This document shows positions 28,605 to 38,513 of a DNA stretch of 64,000 nucleotides, piece by piece (within the stretch, counting starts at the first letter, position 1; the number at the start of each line of letters is the position of its first letter). The notes under the pieces were generated by a model. It searched no databases. It saw only the letters and a program-made list of their open reading frames with translations, and had not been told where the DNA came from. Source of the stretch: CAVQBP01 sp964448105 (lineage in GTDB: Bacteria; Bacteroidota; Ignavibacteria; Ignavibacteriales; Ignavibacteriaceae); NCBI GenBank assembly GCA_964448105.1, contig CAYUVK010000011.1, positions 1 through 64,000 of the forward strand. The letters run 5' to 3'. The translations under genes and the position numbers were made by a program.

Positions 28605-30227
28605 ATGAAATATAAAATTGCATTTGTCCTTTTATTTTTATCATTTCCTTTATTTGTATCGAAAACCGAAGCTAAAAAGTTAACCAAAAAATTTCCTGCA
28701 AATGCCATATATACGTGCAGCAAATGGGATGTTATGGATATTTCATTTGAAGAAAAAATTGAAAATGATAAACCTTTTGATTTGGTTTTTGGTGTAAATG
28801 CAATCTCACCAAACGGAAATGAGAAAGTAATTCCTGGTTTTTATAACGGTGATGATAAATATATACTTAGAATAAATCCTGATGCAGTTGGAGAATGGAG
28901 CTTTTTGACTTATTCAGATATGAAAGAACTTTCGGGTTTACCATTCAAAATTAATGTGACAGAATCAACCGATAGTATGCAGCATGGTCCAATAATACTT
29001 TCTAAAACCCATACTGGAAAATTCGAATATGCTGATGGAAAACCATATTTCCTGCAGGCTTACGAATTGGACTGGCTTTTTGCACTTGATGCTGATAATC
29101 CCGATGATATTCCTAAAACCAGAATGCTTTTGGATACTATATCTGCATATAATTTTAACCAGGTTATAATGAATGTATATGCCTACGATGTAAATTGGAA
29201 AAAGGATCCTTCACTTAAAAAAGAGTACGACTATGGTTCTCCGGATATATATCCTTTTGGAGGAACAAATTTAAATCCTGATTTTTCAACTTTGAATACT
29301 GAGTTTTTTCATAAACTTGATAGAGTAATTGAATATTTGCAGAGTAAAAATATTATTGCACATTTGATGATTTATGTATGGAATAAAAATGTAAATTGGC
29401 CTCCAATGTATTCGGCAGCTGATAACAGGTATTTTGAATATGTAATTAAACGTTACGAGGGATATCCAAACATAGTTTGGGATATATCAAAGGAAGCGCT
29501 TTCATACGGACGATGCGACATGAACTATGTTACAGACAGGATTCAACGTGTTAGGAAACTTGATGCCTATAAAAGACTATTGACCGTTCATGATTATCAA
29601 TATTGCGAAAAATATCCTGATAAGGTTGATTTTATATCTATTCAATACTGGGGTACAGATTTATATGAAAAAATGTTATCAGTTGCAGATTATAACAAAA
29701 ATGAACCTGTTTTTAATATAGAACATGGTGGCTATGAAAAAGGATTATATGAAGTATTTAATGGAGATTACACAGATCCGGCTTATTGTTTATGGAGGAA
29801 TTATCTTTGTGCTTTTGCAGGTGTCTATTCTACATACTACTGGCAGAATACTGCCTGGTATGTAATTATTCCCGATCCAATGGAACTGCCAAAAGATAAA
29901 AGGCCTCATTATGATTACTATAAATATTTTGTCCGGTTTTTTTCATGTACTCATTTTGAAAATCTTCAACCCCGCAAAAATACTTCATCATCAGGATGGT
30001 GTTTGGAAGATAAATTGAATAAAACATTTTTATTTCTAATCCCAAAGGATAATTCAGGTTTAGGTATTACATTAAATGAATATTCCGGAAAGGATGCTAA
30101 AATGAAATTATTTAATCCTTTAAATGGAAAATATACGGAGTTACCCGTTGTTAAACTAAGTCCTTGGTATCATATTGATCTGCCGGAAAGTAATTCTTTT
30201 CAAGTACTTATACTTGAAGTTAATTAA
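28605..30227 (+). CDS. DUF5060-containing glycosidase, exported
   Basis: A 540-residue exported protein with a signal peptide (about 1-23). An N-terminal beta domain resembling DUF5060 (about 28-115) leads into a TIM-barrel of the DUF4038/apiosidase-like type (about 130-430). A probable acid/base glutamate lies in WDISKEALSYG and a probable nucleophile in FNIEHGGYE. A short beta-sandwich follows (about 445-540). Relatives act on plant or algal polysaccharides, but activities in this group vary, so the substrate is not assigned. It is followed 75 bases later by GH88. Confidence 0.78.
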   Translation: MKYKIAFVLLFLSFPLFVSKTEAKKLTKKFPANAIYTCSKWDVMDISFEEKIENDKPFDLVFGVNAISPNGNEKVIPGFYNGDDKYILRINPDAVGEWSFLTYSDMKELSGLPFKINVTESTDSMQHGPIILSKTHTGKFEYADGKPYFLQAYELDWLFALDADNPDDIPKTRMLLDTISAYNFNQVIMNVYAYDVNWKKDPSLKKEYDYGSPDIYPFGGTNLNPDFSTLNTEFFHKLDRVIEYLQSKNIIAHLMIYVWNKNVNWPPMYSAADNRYFEYVIKRYEGYPNIVWDISKEALSYGRCDMNYVTDRIQRVRKLDAYKRLLTVHDYQYCEKYPDKVDFISIQYWGTDLYEKMLSVADYNKNEPVFNIEHGGYEKGLYEVFNGDYTDPAYCLWRNYLCAFAGVYSTYYWQNTAWYVIIPDPMELPKDKRPHYDYYKYFVRFFSCTHFENLQPRKNTSSSGWCLEDKLNKTFLFLIPKDNSGLGITLNEYSGKDAKMKLFNPLNGKYTELPVVKLSPWYHIDLPESNSFQVLILEVN

Positions 30228-30302
30228 TAAAAAAATATGAATTAAGCATTAGTTCTAAAAATTATTTTAATATTTAGGAATTCAGACTTTAATAAAACCT
30301 TT

Positions 30303-31502
30303 ATGAAAAACTTAATTTTTTTTATTTCAATTACTTTCATTACTATTATTTCTCAAAAATCTTTTGCTGGCGGTTATTTAGACAGTCTTGTAAACAATGC
30401 TGTTAAGGTTTCTTTAAATCATTTGGAGAAAAGCGTTAAAGAAGTGGGTGACACAACTCTTTTTCCTACTTACGGGACAAAAGATTTAAAGTGGCAGCTT
30501 AAAACTTCGGATGATTGGACAAGTGGATTTTACCCAGGCTGTCTCTGGTATGGGTATGAATTTAGTAAAGATACCCGTTTTGAAAAGTGGGCCAGAGAAT
30601 GGACTGCACCAATTGAACATGAAAAATATAATCCTAACACTCATGATCTGGGATTTAGATTTATGTGTTCATTTGGCAATGGTTTAAGATTAGGAAAAGG
30701 ACCAGCTTATAAAAATTATAAAGATATTATTCTCACTGCTGCTAAAACTTTAGCGAAAAGATATAATCCTAAAGTAGGGTGTCTCAGTTCAAACTGGGAT
30801 AAATTAAAAATTGAAAATTCATTTCCCGTTGTTATTGATATAATGATGAATCTTGAACTTTTATTCTGGGCTTCAGAAAATGGAGGTCCGCAATATTTAA
30901 CGGAATATGCAATTAATCATGCCACAACGACCGCCCGTGATTTTATCCGGGGGGACGGAGGTACTTATCATATTGTAAGATATAATAAAAACACAGGTGA
31001 AATAATTAATAAGGGTACTTTGCAGGGTGCCGGGGATGAAACCACATGGTCACGCGGTCAGGCATGGGGGATATATGGTTATGTTGTAACATACCGTTAT
31101 ACAGAAGATAAAAAGTTTTTAAAGACTGCCGAAAAGTTAGCGGATTATTTCATTAAACATCTGCCGGAAGATCATGTCTCTCCGTGGGATTTTCAATCAG
31201 ATATAAATTATCGTGATGTTTCGGCAACCAGTATTACTACTAGTGCTTTATTTGAAATGATAAATTATATTAAAGAAGATTCTTTAAGAAATTATTACCT
31301 GTCCCAAGCGGAGGCGATGTTAACTTCCTTATGTAAACCGCCTTATTTTACCGATGGCAAAAATACCTCCTGCATTCTTGATCATTCTGTTCAGTACCTT
31401 CCGATAAATAGTAATGTAGATGTTCCAGCTATATTTGCCGACTATTATTTCCTTGAAGCAATTGAACGTTATGAATCTTTGTATCTTCAGGATAAAAAGT
31501 AA
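30303..31502 (+). CDS. GH88 unsaturated uronyl hydrolase, exported
   Basis: A 399-residue exported enzyme with a signal peptide (about 1-22, ending SFAGG). GH88 enzymes hydrate the C4-C5 double bond of the unsaturated uronic acid left by polysaccharide lyases. Expected catalytic aspartates lie in NTHDLGFRF and VVIDIMMNLELLFWAS; the TTWSRGQAWGIYGY, NYRDVSATS and LDHSVQYLP segments are typical. The family implies that the target polymer contains uronic acids and is first cut by a lyase; no lyase is encoded in this window. With two sulfatases nearby, a sulfated uronate glycan is likely. Confidence 0.92.
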   Translation: MKNLIFFISITFITIISQKSFAGGYLDSLVNNAVKVSLNHLEKSVKEVGDTTLFPTYGTKDLKWQLKTSDDWTSGFYPGCLWYGYEFSKDTRFEKWAREWTAPIEHEKYNPNTHDLGFRFMCSFGNGLRLGKGPAYKNYKDIILTAAKTLAKRYNPKVGCLSSNWDKLKIENSFPVVIDIMMNLELLFWASENGGPQYLTEYAINHATTTARDFIRGDGGTYHIVRYNKNTGEIINKGTLQGAGDETTWSRGQAWGIYGYVVTYRYTEDKKFLKTAEKLADYFIKHLPEDHVSPWDFQSDINYRDVSATSITTSALFEMINYIKEDSLRNYYLSQAEAMLTSLCKPPYFTDGKNTSCILDHSVQYLPINSNVDVPAIFADYYFLEAIERYESLYLQDKK

Positions 31503-31552
31503 TTATTATATTTAATGTATATATAAATTGTTAGTAATTTTTTAAGAATAAC

Positions 31553-32860
31553 ATGCAGTTATCAAATGCTTTCCACTTAATGGCCAAACCTACCGGACCT
31601 ATTTGCAATCTCGATTGTGAATATTGCTTCTATCTTGAAAAAGAAAAATTATTTATGCCAAAAAAGAATTGGGCAATGCCGGATGAAGTATTGGAAAAAT
31701 ATATTAAAGATTATATTGAGGCTCAAGATATACCTGTTATTACTTTTGCATGGCAGGGAGGAGAACCCACACTGTTGGGTGTGGAATTTTTTCAGAAAGC
31801 AGTTAAATTACAAAAGAAATATTCTGACGGTAAAAAATTAGAAAACACTTTACAGACTAACGGAATTTTGCTGAATGATCAGTGGGGTGAATTTCTATCG
31901 GAAAATAATTTTTTAATCGGATTATCAATTGATGGACCCCGTGAAGTGCATGATAAATACAGGGTGCATAAAGGCGGGCAATCGAGCTTTGATAAAGTTA
32001 TAAAAGGTCTGAACTATTTAAAAAAATGCAAAGTTGAATTTAATACCCTAACTTGTGTTCAAAAGGATAATTCTTATAAACCGATAGAAGTCTATAACTT
32101 TCTTAAAGAAATTGGAAGCAGATTTATGCAGTTTATTCCTATTGTTGAAAGGAAAGCATCAAATTTAAAAGAAAATGAACTAGAGCTGGTTTTACCAACA
32201 TATGATAAAGAATCATTGGTAACTGATTGGTCTGTAGTACCTTTTCAATATGGAAAGTTTATGATGGAAATTTTTGATCATTGGGTAAGGAATGATGTTG
32301 CTAATTATTTTGTCCAATTGTTTGATGTTTGTCTTGGTATATGGTACGGGCAGGAAGCAAGTCTTTGCATATTTAAAGAAACATGTGGTCAAGCTCTTGC
32401 ATTGGAGCATAACGGGGATGTCTACTCCTGTGATCATTTTGTTTATCCGGAAAATAAGCTTCAAAATATAATGGAAGAATCTTTAAAAAAAATAGTTGAT
32501 TCCGAAAAGCAGGTTCAATTTGGGTTAGATAAGAAAAGCAAACTTCCTAAATATTGTATTAATTGTGATGTAAGATTTGCATGCAACGGAGAATGTCCGA
32601 AAAACAGGTTCATAAAAACTCCCGACGGGGAAGATGGATTAAATTATTTATGTGCTGGATACAAATATTTTTTCCATGGTATTACCCCTTATATGCGATT
32701 TATGGCAAACGAATTGGTAAATAAACGTTCACCTGCTAATGTTATTGAATGGGCGAAAGAAAAAGATAAAGGCTTTCCAGGAATTAAAATCGGGAAAAAT
32801 GATTTATGTATATGCGGAAGCGGGATAAAGTTCAAAAACTGCTGTGGAAAAAATAATTAA
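31553..32860 (+). CDS. Anaerobic sulfatase-maturing enzyme (radical SAM)
   Basis: A 435-residue cytoplasmic radical SAM/SPASM enzyme that oxidises the active-site cysteine of sulfatases to formylglycine. The iron-sulfur cluster cysteines are Cys18, Cys22 and Cys25 in CNLDCEYCFY, and AWQGGEPTLLG is the glycine-rich SAM motif. C-terminal cysteine clusters (CINCDVRFACNGECP and others) bind auxiliary clusters. The last 25 residues form an SEC-C zinc motif (CICGSGIKFKNCCG). It lies downstream of the two Cys-type sulfatases, its probable substrates, and indicates anaerobic or microaerobic life. Confidence 0.93.
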   Translation: MQLSNAFHLMAKPTGPICNLDCEYCFYLEKEKLFMPKKNWAMPDEVLEKYIKDYIEAQDIPVITFAWQGGEPTLLGVEFFQKAVKLQKKYSDGKKLENTLQTNGILLNDQWGEFLSENNFLIGLSIDGPREVHDKYRVHKGGQSSFDKVIKGLNYLKKCKVEFNTLTCVQKDNSYKPIEVYNFLKEIGSRFMQFIPIVERKASNLKENELELVLPTYDKESLVTDWSVVPFQYGKFMMEIFDHWVRNDVANYFVQLFDVCLGIWYGQEASLCIFKETCGQALALEHNGDVYSCDHFVYPENKLQNIMEESLKKIVDSEKQVQFGLDKKSKLPKYCINCDVRFACNGECPKNRFIKTPDGEDGLNYLCAGYKYFFHGITPYMRFMANELVNKRSPANVIEWAKEKDKGFPGIKIGKNDLCICGSGIKFKNCCGKNN

Positions 32861-32987
32861 AAATTATTGTTTGTGTTGTAAAAGAAGAAAGCTTATTCCG
32901 TTTTTTAATCATAGGTTATTAAATTATATACATAAAAATTAAAATATAATTAGAAATAAAAATTTATTATTTGGGTAAAAATAAAAT

Positions 32988-33815
32988 ATGAATTTTATTA
33001 CTCTTTTTTGGAGCTCTTTTATATGTCTGAATTTAAATTCATGCACAAATAATTCTAATGGAATAGAAATGAAAAGTGAAATGCCTGCTCAAAAGATTAT
33101 TGATACAACTTTTGTTTCTAAATTTGTTAACGATAGTATAAAAGTTGATGTGAGCCTGCCGTCAAGTTACGATAGTGACCCGGATAAAAAATTTAAAGTG
33201 GTATATATGACTGATGGATATTGGAGAAGGGAAGAACATGCAACAATTCATAAAATGAGTGATAACGAGGAAATTGATCAAGTAATTGTTGTTGGTATCG
33301 GTTATCCTGATGATTATGATTTTAACAATATCAGGGTGCGCGATTTAATAATAAATGCAGATAAGCTTTTTTCCTGTATAAAGGAAGAAGTTATACCTTA
33401 CATTGAGGGAAGGTACAGGGCTGATTCAAATGATCGAACTTTATGGGGCTCGTCTTATGGCGGTTATTTCCTTATTTGGAGCTTTACCGGACATTTTAAG
33501 CAAGGTGAACTTTTTAAAAACTATATTTGTGCAAGTGCAGCTTTAAATCCTCCGTATAAACATGACGATCTGATCAAAAAAGAAAATGAGATGTGGGATA
33601 ACCATAAAGATCTTCCGGTTAACCTTTATTTAACTGTGGGGGGAAATGAAACAAAAGAATTTATTGATTCTTATAATAAAATTGTTGATGAGATTAGATC
33701 TCATAATTACGGCAATTTCCATTTTGAGAATGAAATAATTCCCGGTACTGATCATTATTCAGTTTGGAAACCTACTTTGTTAAATGGATTAAAGAAATTT
33801 TTAAATCCAAAATAA
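32988..33815 (+). CDS. Esterase (alpha/beta hydrolase, esterase D-like) lipoprotein
   Basis: A 275-residue exported esterase. The N-terminus ends in LNSC with Cys19, a plausible lipobox. The alpha/beta hydrolase core shows VVYMTDGYW near residue 70, the nucleophile elbow LWGSSYGGYF and a C-terminal IPGTDHYSVW with the probable histidine. Relatives include IroE/esterase D-like enzymes and acetyl or feruloyl esterases attached to glycan loci. Context suggests removal of an ester decoration from the sulfated uronate glycan. The substrate is unknown. Confidence 0.82.
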   Translation: MNFITLFWSSFICLNLNSCTNNSNGIEMKSEMPAQKIIDTTFVSKFVNDSIKVDVSLPSSYDSDPDKKFKVVYMTDGYWRREEHATIHKMSDNEEIDQVIVVGIGYPDDYDFNNIRVRDLIINADKLFSCIKEEVIPYIEGRYRADSNDRTLWGSSYGGYFLIWSFTGHFKQGELFKNYICASAALNPPYKHDDLIKKENEMWDNHKDLPVNLYLTVGGNETKEFIDSYNKIVDEIRSHNYGNFHFENEIIPGTDHYSVWKPTLLNGLKKFLNPK

Positions 33816-33879
33816 AATAACATAACATAAATTGAAATTTCCTCATTATTATTAAAAACTTTAACAAAAAATAATCACC

Positions 33880-35442
33880 ATGAAGAGAAATTTACTACTA
33901 CTTATTATCTTTTTTATTACCACGACAATAACTTCAATAAGGAGTGAAACATATAATGTAAAAGATTTCGGTGCAGTAGGAGACGGGAAAACTATAAATA
34001 CTACAGCAATACAAAACACTATTAATAAATGCAGAGATGAAGGTGGAGGAGTAGTTCTAATGCCAACCGGAACTTTTATTTCAGGAACAATCCAGCTATT
34101 TAGTAATATTAACCTTCATCTGGAAAGCGGTGCAATTTTAAAGGGAAGTGATAATGTTTCAGATTATTATTTAAATAATATTAGAGTCGGTTTAATTTAT
34201 ACTGAAAATTCTCATAATGTGTTTATTACCGGAAATGGGGATATCGATGGTAATGGAGATGTGTTTATGGATCAAAATCATTCAAAAGTATTTGATTCAG
34301 TTAGCACACAGTATACCCGTCAGAAAAATCATTTCCGTGAAGTGAAACAGGGATTAGGCGATGGTCCTCTTGTACCTCTTGACCGTCCTTTCCAGATGAT
34401 TATTTTTTCTAATTGTAAAAATATTACCGTAAGTGGTGTACTTATCTCGAACTCTCCTTTCTGGACGCTTCATTTTGCTGACTGTGATGGAGTAATTGTT
34501 TCCGGTATCAAATTGTGGAATAATTTGATGATTCCGAATAATGATGGAATTGATGTTACCTCATGCAGCAATGTTCTTATTTCCGATTGCGATATACGTA
34601 CAGGTGACGATGCATTTGCAATAACCGGATATTCCCATCACTATGATTTACCAGGATACAAAAATTTAATTCATGATTCTGAAAATATTACTGTAACAAA
34701 TTGTTACTTAGTTTCCCGCTCAAGTGCAATTCGAATCGGAGGATGGGATCAAAACAATATGCGAAACTATACTTTTAGTAATATTGTTATAGCAAATTCA
34801 AACAGAGGAATTAATCTATGTGTCAGGGATAGAGGTTCAATTGAAGATATGACTTTTTCTAATATAATAATTAAAACTCATCTCCATACAGGTGATTGGT
34901 GGGGGAATGGTGAACCAATTCATATCTCAGATATTAAAGGACAAGATACTGCCGGACTTGGTGAAATTAATAATATCAAGTTTAATCATATTATTGCGGA
35001 AGGTGAATCAGGAGTGCTAATTTACGGCACACCGGAAAGTACAATTAAAAATATTTCTTTTGAAGATATTACATTCAAATTAAATGAGAGTCCATTAAAT
35101 CCAACATGTGGAGGCAATTTCGATTTACGGCCTGCGATTGATCCGAAATTGTCAATGTTTAGCCATAATATCTCGGCATTTTATGCCGAGTATGTTAAAA
35201 ATATTAAACTGGATAATTTTGAAATAAAATGGGGTAGCGTAAGAGAATCATATTTTACAAACGGAATTGAATTTTCACATTTTAAAAATGTAACGATTAA
35301 TAATTATACCGGAGATCCGGCTCCTTCAAATAACAACGCTGCCGCAATCTCATTAGAAAACGGAAGTAAGTATCTTATATTAAATTCCTTTACTTCTAAT
35401 TCAAATTCTAATTTTTTACTAAAGAAAAATGTAAATGAATAG
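33880..35442 (+). CDS. GH28-like polygalacturonase-fold enzyme, exported
   Basis: A 520-residue exported right-handed beta-helix protein with a signal peptide (about 1-22). The N-terminal NVKDFGAVGDGKT segment is typical of bacterial GH28 and related pectate enzymes, and NNDGIDVTSCSN plus RTGDDAFAI supply the expected acidic residues. The usual GHG and RIK motifs are less clear: RIGGWDQNN replaces the latter, so it may act on a galacturonan-related polymer rather than plain pectin. Exo- or endo-activity cannot be told from the sequence. It closes the GH3-sulfatase-GH88 series. Confidence 0.85.
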   Translation: MKRNLLLLIIFFITTTITSIRSETYNVKDFGAVGDGKTINTTAIQNTINKCRDEGGGVVLMPTGTFISGTIQLFSNINLHLESGAILKGSDNVSDYYLNNIRVGLIYTENSHNVFITGNGDIDGNGDVFMDQNHSKVFDSVSTQYTRQKNHFREVKQGLGDGPLVPLDRPFQMIIFSNCKNITVSGVLISNSPFWTLHFADCDGVIVSGIKLWNNLMIPNNDGIDVTSCSNVLISDCDIRTGDDAFAITGYSHHYDLPGYKNLIHDSENITVTNCYLVSRSSAIRIGGWDQNNMRNYTFSNIVIANSNRGINLCVRDRGSIEDMTFSNIIIKTHLHTGDWWGNGEPIHISDIKGQDTAGLGEINNIKFNHIIAEGESGVLIYGTPESTIKNISFEDITFKLNESPLNPTCGGNFDLRPAIDPKLSMFSHNISAFYAEYVKNIKLDNFEIKWGSVRESYFTNGIEFSHFKNVTINNYTGDPAPSNNNAAAISLENGSKYLILNSFTSNSNSNFLLKKNVNE

Positions 35443-35634
35443 TAGTTTTCTTTCAATGTTATCTTTATTACCCTCATTTTTTTATTATCTAGTAAACATT
35501 GATTTTATTTTTTAATCCCGCTCCTATTAATAATGCAGTATTCAGAGCAAAAATATTCACTTTAAACATCTTTTTTAAATATCTAATTTGTATTTTCAGT
35601 ATTGTATTTAATTTCAACATAATTCCTATTCCAA

Positions 35635-36939
35635 ATGAATATAAATTTTAAACAAAAATGGGGTTTTATATTTCTGCTCTTTGTAACAATCACTTATCTC
35701 GCAATCTTCTTTCTTGATTATAGCTACCCCGGGAAAGAAGTAAAAGAAATTTATTTTGCCGATAGGATAACAGCAGCCCATAAAATCCTGATAGATGAAT
35801 ATAATAAGTTGAATGCAGGGAAAGTAAAAGTTATTCCCATTGATTTCCCTAATACGGATTTCAGTACTAATGAAAGAAAGGAAGTTGTAGCACGTTCATT
35901 AAGAGGTCATGGGGATGGCATTGATCTATTTGCTGTAGACGTTATATGGGTCCAGCGGTTTGCTAAATGGTGTGAACCTTTAGACAAATATTTTTCCGAT
36001 ACTGCAAGAAGTAAAATATTAAATCAAGCATTAGAATCATGTTATTCTGATGGTGAACTTGTAGCTGTTCCATTAGATATGGTTCAGGGTATAATGTATT
36101 ACAGGAAAGATTTATTGAAGAAATTGGAAAATGGTGACAAAATTATCAATAAGATTAATAAATATATAACATGGAAAGATTTTATTAATTTAGCTTCCGA
36201 AGACGGTATTAAAAAACCTTACTTTATTTTTCCGGGAGCAGATTTTGAAGGATTAGTTTGCTGTTATATTGAACAGCTCCTCAGCCTAAAGCCAAATTAT
36301 TTTGAAGAAGAGGGCTTTAATTTTGAAACACCTGAAGCAAAGAAAACACTTCAGCTTTTTGTTGATTTAGTTAATAAATATAAAATAGCACCACCGGAAG
36401 TTACTGATCTGACAGACGTTGCAAGCTTCGAATATTTTATAAGAAATAATGCTTTGTTTCTTAGGGGATGGCCGACCTATGATAAGGACTTTAGCCAAAA
36501 TCCTATAAATTTAGAAAAACAAAGTCAGCTATCAAAAGCACCGCTCCCGTATTTTAAAAACGGGAGGCCTACTTCGGTATTCGGAGGATGGGATTTAATG
36601 GTTTCTAAATTCTCCGATAAAAAGAAAGAAGCAATTGATTTTGTTAAGTTTTTATTGAGTGATAAATCCCAGGAAATATTTTATAAAGAAAGTGCTTATT
36701 ATCCTATTACAAAAAAATTCTATGAAGATTCTTCATTTATTAAAGAGTATCCCGAGATAATTAAATATAAAAATCTGATGGAAACAGGAGTGCACCGCCC
36801 GGCTCATATTGAGTATACAAAATTTTCTAAAATTATGTCTTACTATTTTAACAAAGCAATTAGAAAACAAATTTCTGTAAAAGAAGCTTTAACAAAATGT
36901 ACCAAGGCTATTAAACTAGATAAATTAATGCTCCAGTAA
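35635..36939 (+). CDS. Membrane-tethered ABC-type sugar-binding protein
   Basis: A 434-residue family 1 extracellular solute-binding protein. Its N-terminus has one hydrophobic helix (about 8-28) with no lipobox or obvious cleavage site, so it may stay anchored in the membrane. The two-lobed binding fold starts with an IYFADRITAAHKILIDEYNK segment and contains VPLDMVQGIMYYRKDLLKK and GGWDLMVSKF. No ABC permease or ATPase is encoded near it. The next genes are a sensor kinase (27 bases later) and a sigma-54 activator, so it probably presents a sugar ligand to the kinase. The ligand is unknown. Confidence 0.85.
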   Translation: MNINFKQKWGFIFLLFVTITYLAIFFLDYSYPGKEVKEIYFADRITAAHKILIDEYNKLNAGKVKVIPIDFPNTDFSTNERKEVVARSLRGHGDGIDLFAVDVIWVQRFAKWCEPLDKYFSDTARSKILNQALESCYSDGELVAVPLDMVQGIMYYRKDLLKKLENGDKIINKINKYITWKDFINLASEDGIKKPYFIFPGADFEGLVCCYIEQLLSLKPNYFEEEGFNFETPEAKKTLQLFVDLVNKYKIAPPEVTDLTDVASFEYFIRNNALFLRGWPTYDKDFSQNPINLEKQSQLSKAPLPYFKNGRPTSVFGGWDLMVSKFSDKKKEAIDFVKFLLSDKSQEIFYKESAYYPITKKFYEDSSFIKEYPEIIKYKNLMETGVHRPAHIEYTKFSKIMSYYFNKAIRKQISVKEALTKCTKAIKLDKLMLQ

Positions 36940-36966
36940 CTTTATAAATAAAATTTTTATAAGAAT

Positions 36967-38472
36967 ATGGTAAAGAAAAAATTTTCAAATAAGATTTCAA
37001 AATACCGTTTTGAAATAAAACACATAACTATCTTCTTTACTGTTTTGATCCTGCTTCAAATTGTTATGGTGTTTGTACAGAAATCGTCTTTAAATGATTT
37101 CTTAAAAGAAACGCAGGATTGGTATAAGCAGTATTCTGCAGAACGCCTGGCACTTATTACATCAACGTCCATGGAATTATTGTTTGAAAATTTGTTTTTA
37201 AATAGATCACTATCGCAGATGGAAGACCCAAAAGTTATTTATTCTTTTAACGTGATATTTAAACAGCAATTAATTCAAAAAGCAGTAAATGATATTTGCC
37301 TAATCCTGGTGAGGGACAGAAAAATTTATGTTATAGATAGCGGCCAAAAACTTGAATCATTTTTAAATGGAAACTTACAGCCTTATGATCTAAATCCAAA
37401 CCCACATCACCAGGCTGTAAATTTGTTTTTATCCGTTAAAACTAAAATGAGAGATTCGGAAGTAATATACAGTACACTTCAAAACCGAAAGACTTATAAT
37501 ATCCTTGTTCCTTTTGTACCTGATGGCGAATATCTTGGAGTAATGTATATGAAGATTACTCCAGATTTTACTTTTCTAACGGAAGAGATAGGAGCAAATT
37601 TTGATAAGTTTTCATTGATATATACTTCACTAATCTTTATCGGATTAATTGCAATCTTTCTTGTATCATCTCAAGCGGTAAAAGAAAGAAACGAAGCCCA
37701 GGAAAAATTATTTGAAGAGCATAAAGAATTAATAAAAAAAGAGATCCGGTACGAAAAAGAATCGGTTTTTACTAAACGCATCTATCATACTCACCATAAA
37801 GCAGAAAAAATTATGGGATTTATTAAAGAAGATGTTAGACAAATAAACTCGGAGAACCTTGAAGAAATAAAGAAGCGGGTTATAACTTACTCAAATTTTA
37901 TTTCCCGGATAATTTATGATATGAAATGGTATGACCAGGAAATAAATACAATAGTTAATCCTATGTTTAAAACTAATATTAATAGGGTCATCGAATTTAT
38001 TTTAAAGCATATTTTTTTGAGAATCTCAAGTAAAAATGATATGTTTGAGTTTGAACTTGACCTGGATAACTGTCTGCCGATTGTTCATGTTAATGAATTT
38101 GTGGTTTGGGAAATTTTAGAGCCTTTGATCCAGAACAGCATAGATCATGGTAATAAAAAATCTGTAAAAATAAAAATTTGTACCAAGTATTCAAAAGAAG
38201 AAAATATCTCGCTAATATTAATATCGGACAACGGGGTGGGTATTAATGAGGAGTTATTGAAGACCGGGGAAAGCGGGATTAAAAAATTATTTGTGGAAAA
38301 TGAATCTACAAAGATCAATAGAGATATCAATTCTGGATATGGCTGTTACATTGCATACCAAATGGCTGTTGGACGCTGCGGCTGGGAATTGAACGCAGAA
38401 AATTTGGATGAAGGCGGCTGCAAATTTACAATAAAAATTAAAAATTTTAGTCACAGACAGGCAGATGCATAA
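36967..38472 (+). CDS. Atypical membrane sensor histidine kinase
   Basis: A 501-residue membrane protein with helices at about 19-38 and 216-238 and an extracytoplasmic sensor domain between them. The cytoplasmic part has an intact HATPase domain: N-box EPLIQNSIDHG, G1 box ISDNGVGI and G2 box NSGYGCYIAY. The dimerisation/phosphotransfer region is not a standard HisKA; histidines 274, 276 and 277 in YHTHHKAEKI are candidates for phosphorylation. It lies between a solute-binding protein and a sigma-54 response regulator, the position of a ligand-sensing kinase. The pairing is inferred from gene order. Confidence 0.82.
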   Translation: MVKKKFSNKISKYRFEIKHITIFFTVLILLQIVMVFVQKSSLNDFLKETQDWYKQYSAERLALITSTSMELLFENLFLNRSLSQMEDPKVIYSFNVIFKQQLIQKAVNDICLILVRDRKIYVIDSGQKLESFLNGNLQPYDLNPNPHHQAVNLFLSVKTKMRDSEVIYSTLQNRKTYNILVPFVPDGEYLGVMYMKITPDFTFLTEEIGANFDKFSLIYTSLIFIGLIAIFLVSSQAVKERNEAQEKLFEEHKELIKKEIRYEKESVFTKRIYHTHHKAEKIMGFIKEDVRQINSENLEEIKKRVITYSNFISRIIYDMKWYDQEINTIVNPMFKTNINRVIEFILKHIFLRISSKNDMFEFELDLDNCLPIVHVNEFVVWEILEPLIQNSIDHGNKKSVKIKICTKYSKEENISLILISDNGVGINEELLKTGESGIKKLFVENESTKINRDINSGYGCYIAYQMAVGRCGWELNAENLDEGGCKFTIKIKNFSHRQADA

Positions 38473-38513
38473 ATTATCTTAAACATCTCCGACTAAATAA
38501 TAGAAAGAACTTA

